From contig JAHHTM010000070.1 of the NCBI GenBank assembly GCA_020024675.1, positions 1 through 6,620 of the forward strand: a DNA stretch of 6,620 nucleotides. Reading direction: 5' to 3'. The notes beneath the pieces were generated by a model. It searched no databases. It was given only the letters and a program-made list of their open reading frames with translations, and was not told the origin of the DNA. The first letter of the stretch is position 1. Each line of letters begins with the position of its first letter. This DNA comes from Muricomes sp. (GTDB lineage: Bacteria; Bacillota; Clostridia; Lachnospirales; Lachnospiraceae). Below are positions 5,745 to 6,620 of the stretch, piece by piece. A program made the position numbers and the translations under genes.

Positions 5745-5858
5745 ATGAAGGTTAGATCATCAGTAAAACCAATTTGCGAAAAATGCAAAGTTATTAAAAG
5801 AAAAGGAAGCGTCAGAATTATCTGCGAAAATCCAAAACACAAACAAAGACAGGGTTAA
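5745..5858 (+). CDS. rpmJ: 50S ribosomal protein L36, zinc type (bL36)
   Basis: A 37-residue protein: MKVRSSVKPICEKCKVIKRK followed by GSVRIICENPKHKQRQG. The length, the MKVR(S)SVKPICEKCK start and the zinc ligands C11, C14, C27 and H32 (CxxC-x12-CxxxxH) identify the zinc-binding form of L36, the smallest ribosomal protein, which binds 23S rRNA domains II, V and VI late in 50S assembly. AAGGAGG at 5731-5737 is 7 nt before the ATG. Its own promoter (5629-5658) lies upstream and a 314-nt noncoding gap follows before rpsM, so this tiny gene is unusually isolated for the cluster. A zinc-free paralogue could exist elsewhere. Confidence 0.97.
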   Translation: MKVRSSVKPICEKCKVIKRKGSVRIICENPKHKQRQG

Positions 5859-5892
5859 TTTAGATTAATTTTTATTTGATTTGTGAATTAAT

Positions 5893-5921
5893 TAGGCAGC
5901 TGACAACAGGACATATATAAT
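5893..5921 (+). promoter_or_regulatory. Possible weak promoter in the rpmJ-rpsM gap
   Basis: TAGGCA (5893-5898, four of six consensus bases) and a perfect TATAAT (5916-5921) are 17 nt apart. There is no extended -10. The surrounding DNA is very A+T-rich, so a chance TATAAT is plausible. If used, transcripts would start near 5928 and include all of the structured second half of the gap. Confidence 0.35.
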
Positions 5922-6008
5922 TATGTAATGTTGTTTAATATACAGTAGGAATACACCATGTATCTTTTTATATAGAAAGAATGAGCTGGTGGACTTTTGT
6001 ATATTGCT

Positions 6009-6014
6009 TATAAT
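6009..6014 (+). promoter_or_regulatory. Isolated TATAAT -10 box, doubtful promoter
   Basis: A perfect TATAAT occurs just before the CCCGAC stem. The -35 position 17 nt upstream (CTGGTG, 5986-5991) matches poorly, and the better TGGACT (5990-5995) is only 13 nt away. A start near 6021 would also cut into the left arm of the 6016-6049 hairpin, which argues against it if that hairpin is functional. Confidence 0.2.
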
Positions 6015-6015
6015 A

Positions 6016-6049
6016 CCCGACATCTAGAAAAAGGATACCCTTTGTCGGG
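6016..6049 (+). promoter_or_regulatory. Nested hairpin in the rpsM leader
   Basis: CCCGAC (6016-6021) pairs perfectly with GTCGGG (6044-6049). Inside it AAAGG (6030-6034) pairs with CCTTT (6039-6043) around ATAC, leaving an 8-nt bulge on the 5' side (ATCTAGAA, 6022-6029). A closed G-C stem with a one-sided bulge and a stacked inner helix is a common shape for protein-binding leader RNAs. No U-tract follows. Confidence 0.55.
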
Positions 6050-6172
6050 AAAGGGGATGTGCGATGCACATGCCTGGATGTATTTACTATGGAAAGAAAC
6101 ACCTTTCTTAATCCGGTAGTACATCCCAGTTTGGGACAATATGATAACAGATTTGAAATGGAGGAAAGACAC

Positions 6173-6541
6173 ATGGCTCGTATTGCAGGTGTAGACTTAC
6201 CAAGAGACAAACGTGTAGAAATCGGTTTAACTTATATCTATGGAATCGGTAGAACAAGTGCTAACCGTATCTTAGCAGAGGCAGGAATCAATCCTGACAC
6301 TCGTGTTAGAGATTTAACAACAGATGATGAGAAAAAAATCAACGAAGTGATCGATGCAACACAGCTCGTTGAAGGTGATCTTAGAAGAGAGATTCAGCTC
6401 AACATCAAGAGACTTAAAGAAATCGGATGCTACCGTGGAATCCGTCATAGAAAAGGACTTCCAGTACGTGGACAGAAGACTAAAACAAACGCAAGAACAT
6501 GCAAAGGTCCTAAGAGAACTGTTGCAAACAAAAAGAAATAA
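6173..6541 (+). CDS. rpsM: 30S ribosomal protein S13 (uS13)
   Basis: A 122-residue protein, normal for S13. It begins MARIAGVDLPRDKRVEIGLTYIYGIG (helix-two-turn-helix region) and has the C-terminal signature RGIRHRKGLPVRGQKTKTNA (88-107), ending in a basic tail. S13 sits in the 30S head, contacts the P-site tRNA through its tail and forms an inter-subunit bridge with L5. The frame is open upstream to a GTG at 6059, which would add 38 residues. The ATG at 6173 is chosen because GGAGG (6160-6164) lies 8 nt before it and MARIAGV is the universal family start. It ends in tandem TAA TAA. It is preceded by a 314-nt structured gap, the likely site of alpha-operon control. Confidence 0.97.
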   Translation: MARIAGVDLPRDKRVEIGLTYIYGIGRTSANRILAEAGINPDTRVRDLTTDDEKKINEVIDATQLVEGDLRREIQLNIKRLKEIGCYRGIRHRKGLPVRGQKTKTNARTCKGPKRTVANKKK

Positions 6542-6588
6542 TAATCGATAAATTTTAATTAAGTATTCAAGAAAGTAGGTTAGTTTAA

Positions 6589-6620
6589 ATGGCTAAGAAA
6601 GTTACAAAAAAAGTGACAAA
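6589..6620 (+). CDS. rpsK: 30S ribosomal protein S11 (uS11), N-terminal start only
   Basis: Only ten complete codons are in the window, reading MAKKVTKKVT. The lysine-rich start and the position directly after rpsM match rpsK, which follows rpsM in almost all bacterial alpha operons; the residues alone would not identify it. S11 lies on the 30S platform near the mRNA exit and E site. The only Shine-Dalgarno candidate is a short AGG at 6577-6579, 9 nt before the ATG, clearly weaker than the AGGAGG-type sites of the other genes here. The gap from the first rpsM stop is 47 nt and contains nothing else recognisable. Confidence 0.8.
   Translation, partial: MAKKVTKKVT

Larger units (their letters stand above)
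5859..6172 (+). promoter_or_regulatory. 314-nt noncoding gap before rpsM: candidate structured leader
   Basis: No convincing gene is present. The first half (5859-5975) is very A+T-rich and holds an imperfect stem (CAACA 5904-5908 with TGTTG 5929-5933, and ACATA 5911-5915 with TATGT 5922-5926), plus a 5-bp stem at 5951-5963 followed by T5, too weak to call a terminator. The second half is richer in G+C and in paired segments: CCCGAC/GTCGGG (6016-6021/6044-6049), ATGTGC/GCACAT (6057-6062/6066-6071), GGATGTA/TACATCC (6076-6082/6120-6126), GAAAG/CTTTC (6092-6096/6103-6107) and TCCCA/TGGGA (6124-6128/6132-6136). Some of these exclude each other. The position, directly before rpsM at the head of the alpha operon, suggests an autogenous or attenuation-type leader. 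I do not recognise a named RNA family. Confidence 0.5.

Noticed and set aside
5951..5969. A terminator-like ATACA/TGTAT stem followed by TTTTT
   Set aside because: Only five mostly A-U pairs, with a C between stem and T-run; too weak to call without data.
5958..5975. A five-codon frame (MYLFI) after an AGGA sequence
   Set aside because: Too short to distinguish from chance, and its start overlaps a small inverted repeat.
6059..6172. A 38-codon in-frame N-terminal extension of S13 starting at GTG 6059
   Set aside because: The extension is unlike any S13 N-terminus, the GTG is only 2 nt from a G-rich tract, and the ATG at 6173 has a proper GGAGG and the universal MARIAGV start.
5968..6210. 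An 80-codon frame on the minus strand across the rpmJ-rpsM gap
   Set aside because: It starts inside rpsM, has no ribosome binding site on that strand and no recognisable protein features.

Overview
This window is the middle of a bacterial ribosomal protein supercluster (the spc operon running into the alpha operon). Every gene is on the + strand. The order is rplE (3' end), rpsN, rpsH, rplF, rplR, rpsE, rpmD, rplO, secY, adk, a small KOW-type RNA-binding protein gene, infA, rpmJ, rpsM and the first codons of rpsK. The low-GC, AGA-rich codon use, the near-perfect AGGAGG ribosome binding sites, the zinc-type S14 and L36, the zinc-lid adenylate kinase and the KOW gene between adk and infA all point to Firmicutes, class Clostridia. 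A Lachnospiraceae-like gut anaerobe is the best guess; I cannot fix the genus.

Layout. Bases 1-3041 hold eight ribosomal protein genes with short gaps. Two of the gaps, before rplF and before rpmD, carry strong hairpins without U-tracts. secY overlaps the rplO stop by one base. A 104-nt gap with an unusually long (20 bp) hairpin separates secY from adk. adk, the KOW gene and infA are packed within 1-4 nt of each other. The methionine aminopeptidase gene (map), usual between adk and the KOW gene or infA in Firmicutes, is absent.

After infA the architecture changes. A strong extended -10 promoter (5629-5658) drives a transcript that should begin almost exactly at a hairpin, ahead of rpmJ. A 314-nt noncoding stretch (5859-6172) then precedes rpsM. 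It holds two weaker promoter candidates and several nested or mutually exclusive hairpins, and is the best candidate here for an undescribed cis-regulatory RNA. By analogy with S4 control of the alpha operon in E. coli it could be an autogenous leader, but that is inference and rpsD is not in view.

Functionally the genes supply parts of both ribosomal subunits: L5 and L18 for the 5S rRNA region, L5 with S13 for an inter-subunit bridge, and S14, S8, S5, L6, L15, L30 and L36. They also supply IF-1 for initiation, SecY for membrane insertion and export, and adenylate kinase for nucleotide balance. No mobile element, CRISPR array, tRNA, rRNA or convincing intrinsic terminator was seen. Most of the window is ordinary conserved core genome; the novelty potential lies in the intercistronic RNA structures and the rpmJ-rpsM gap.
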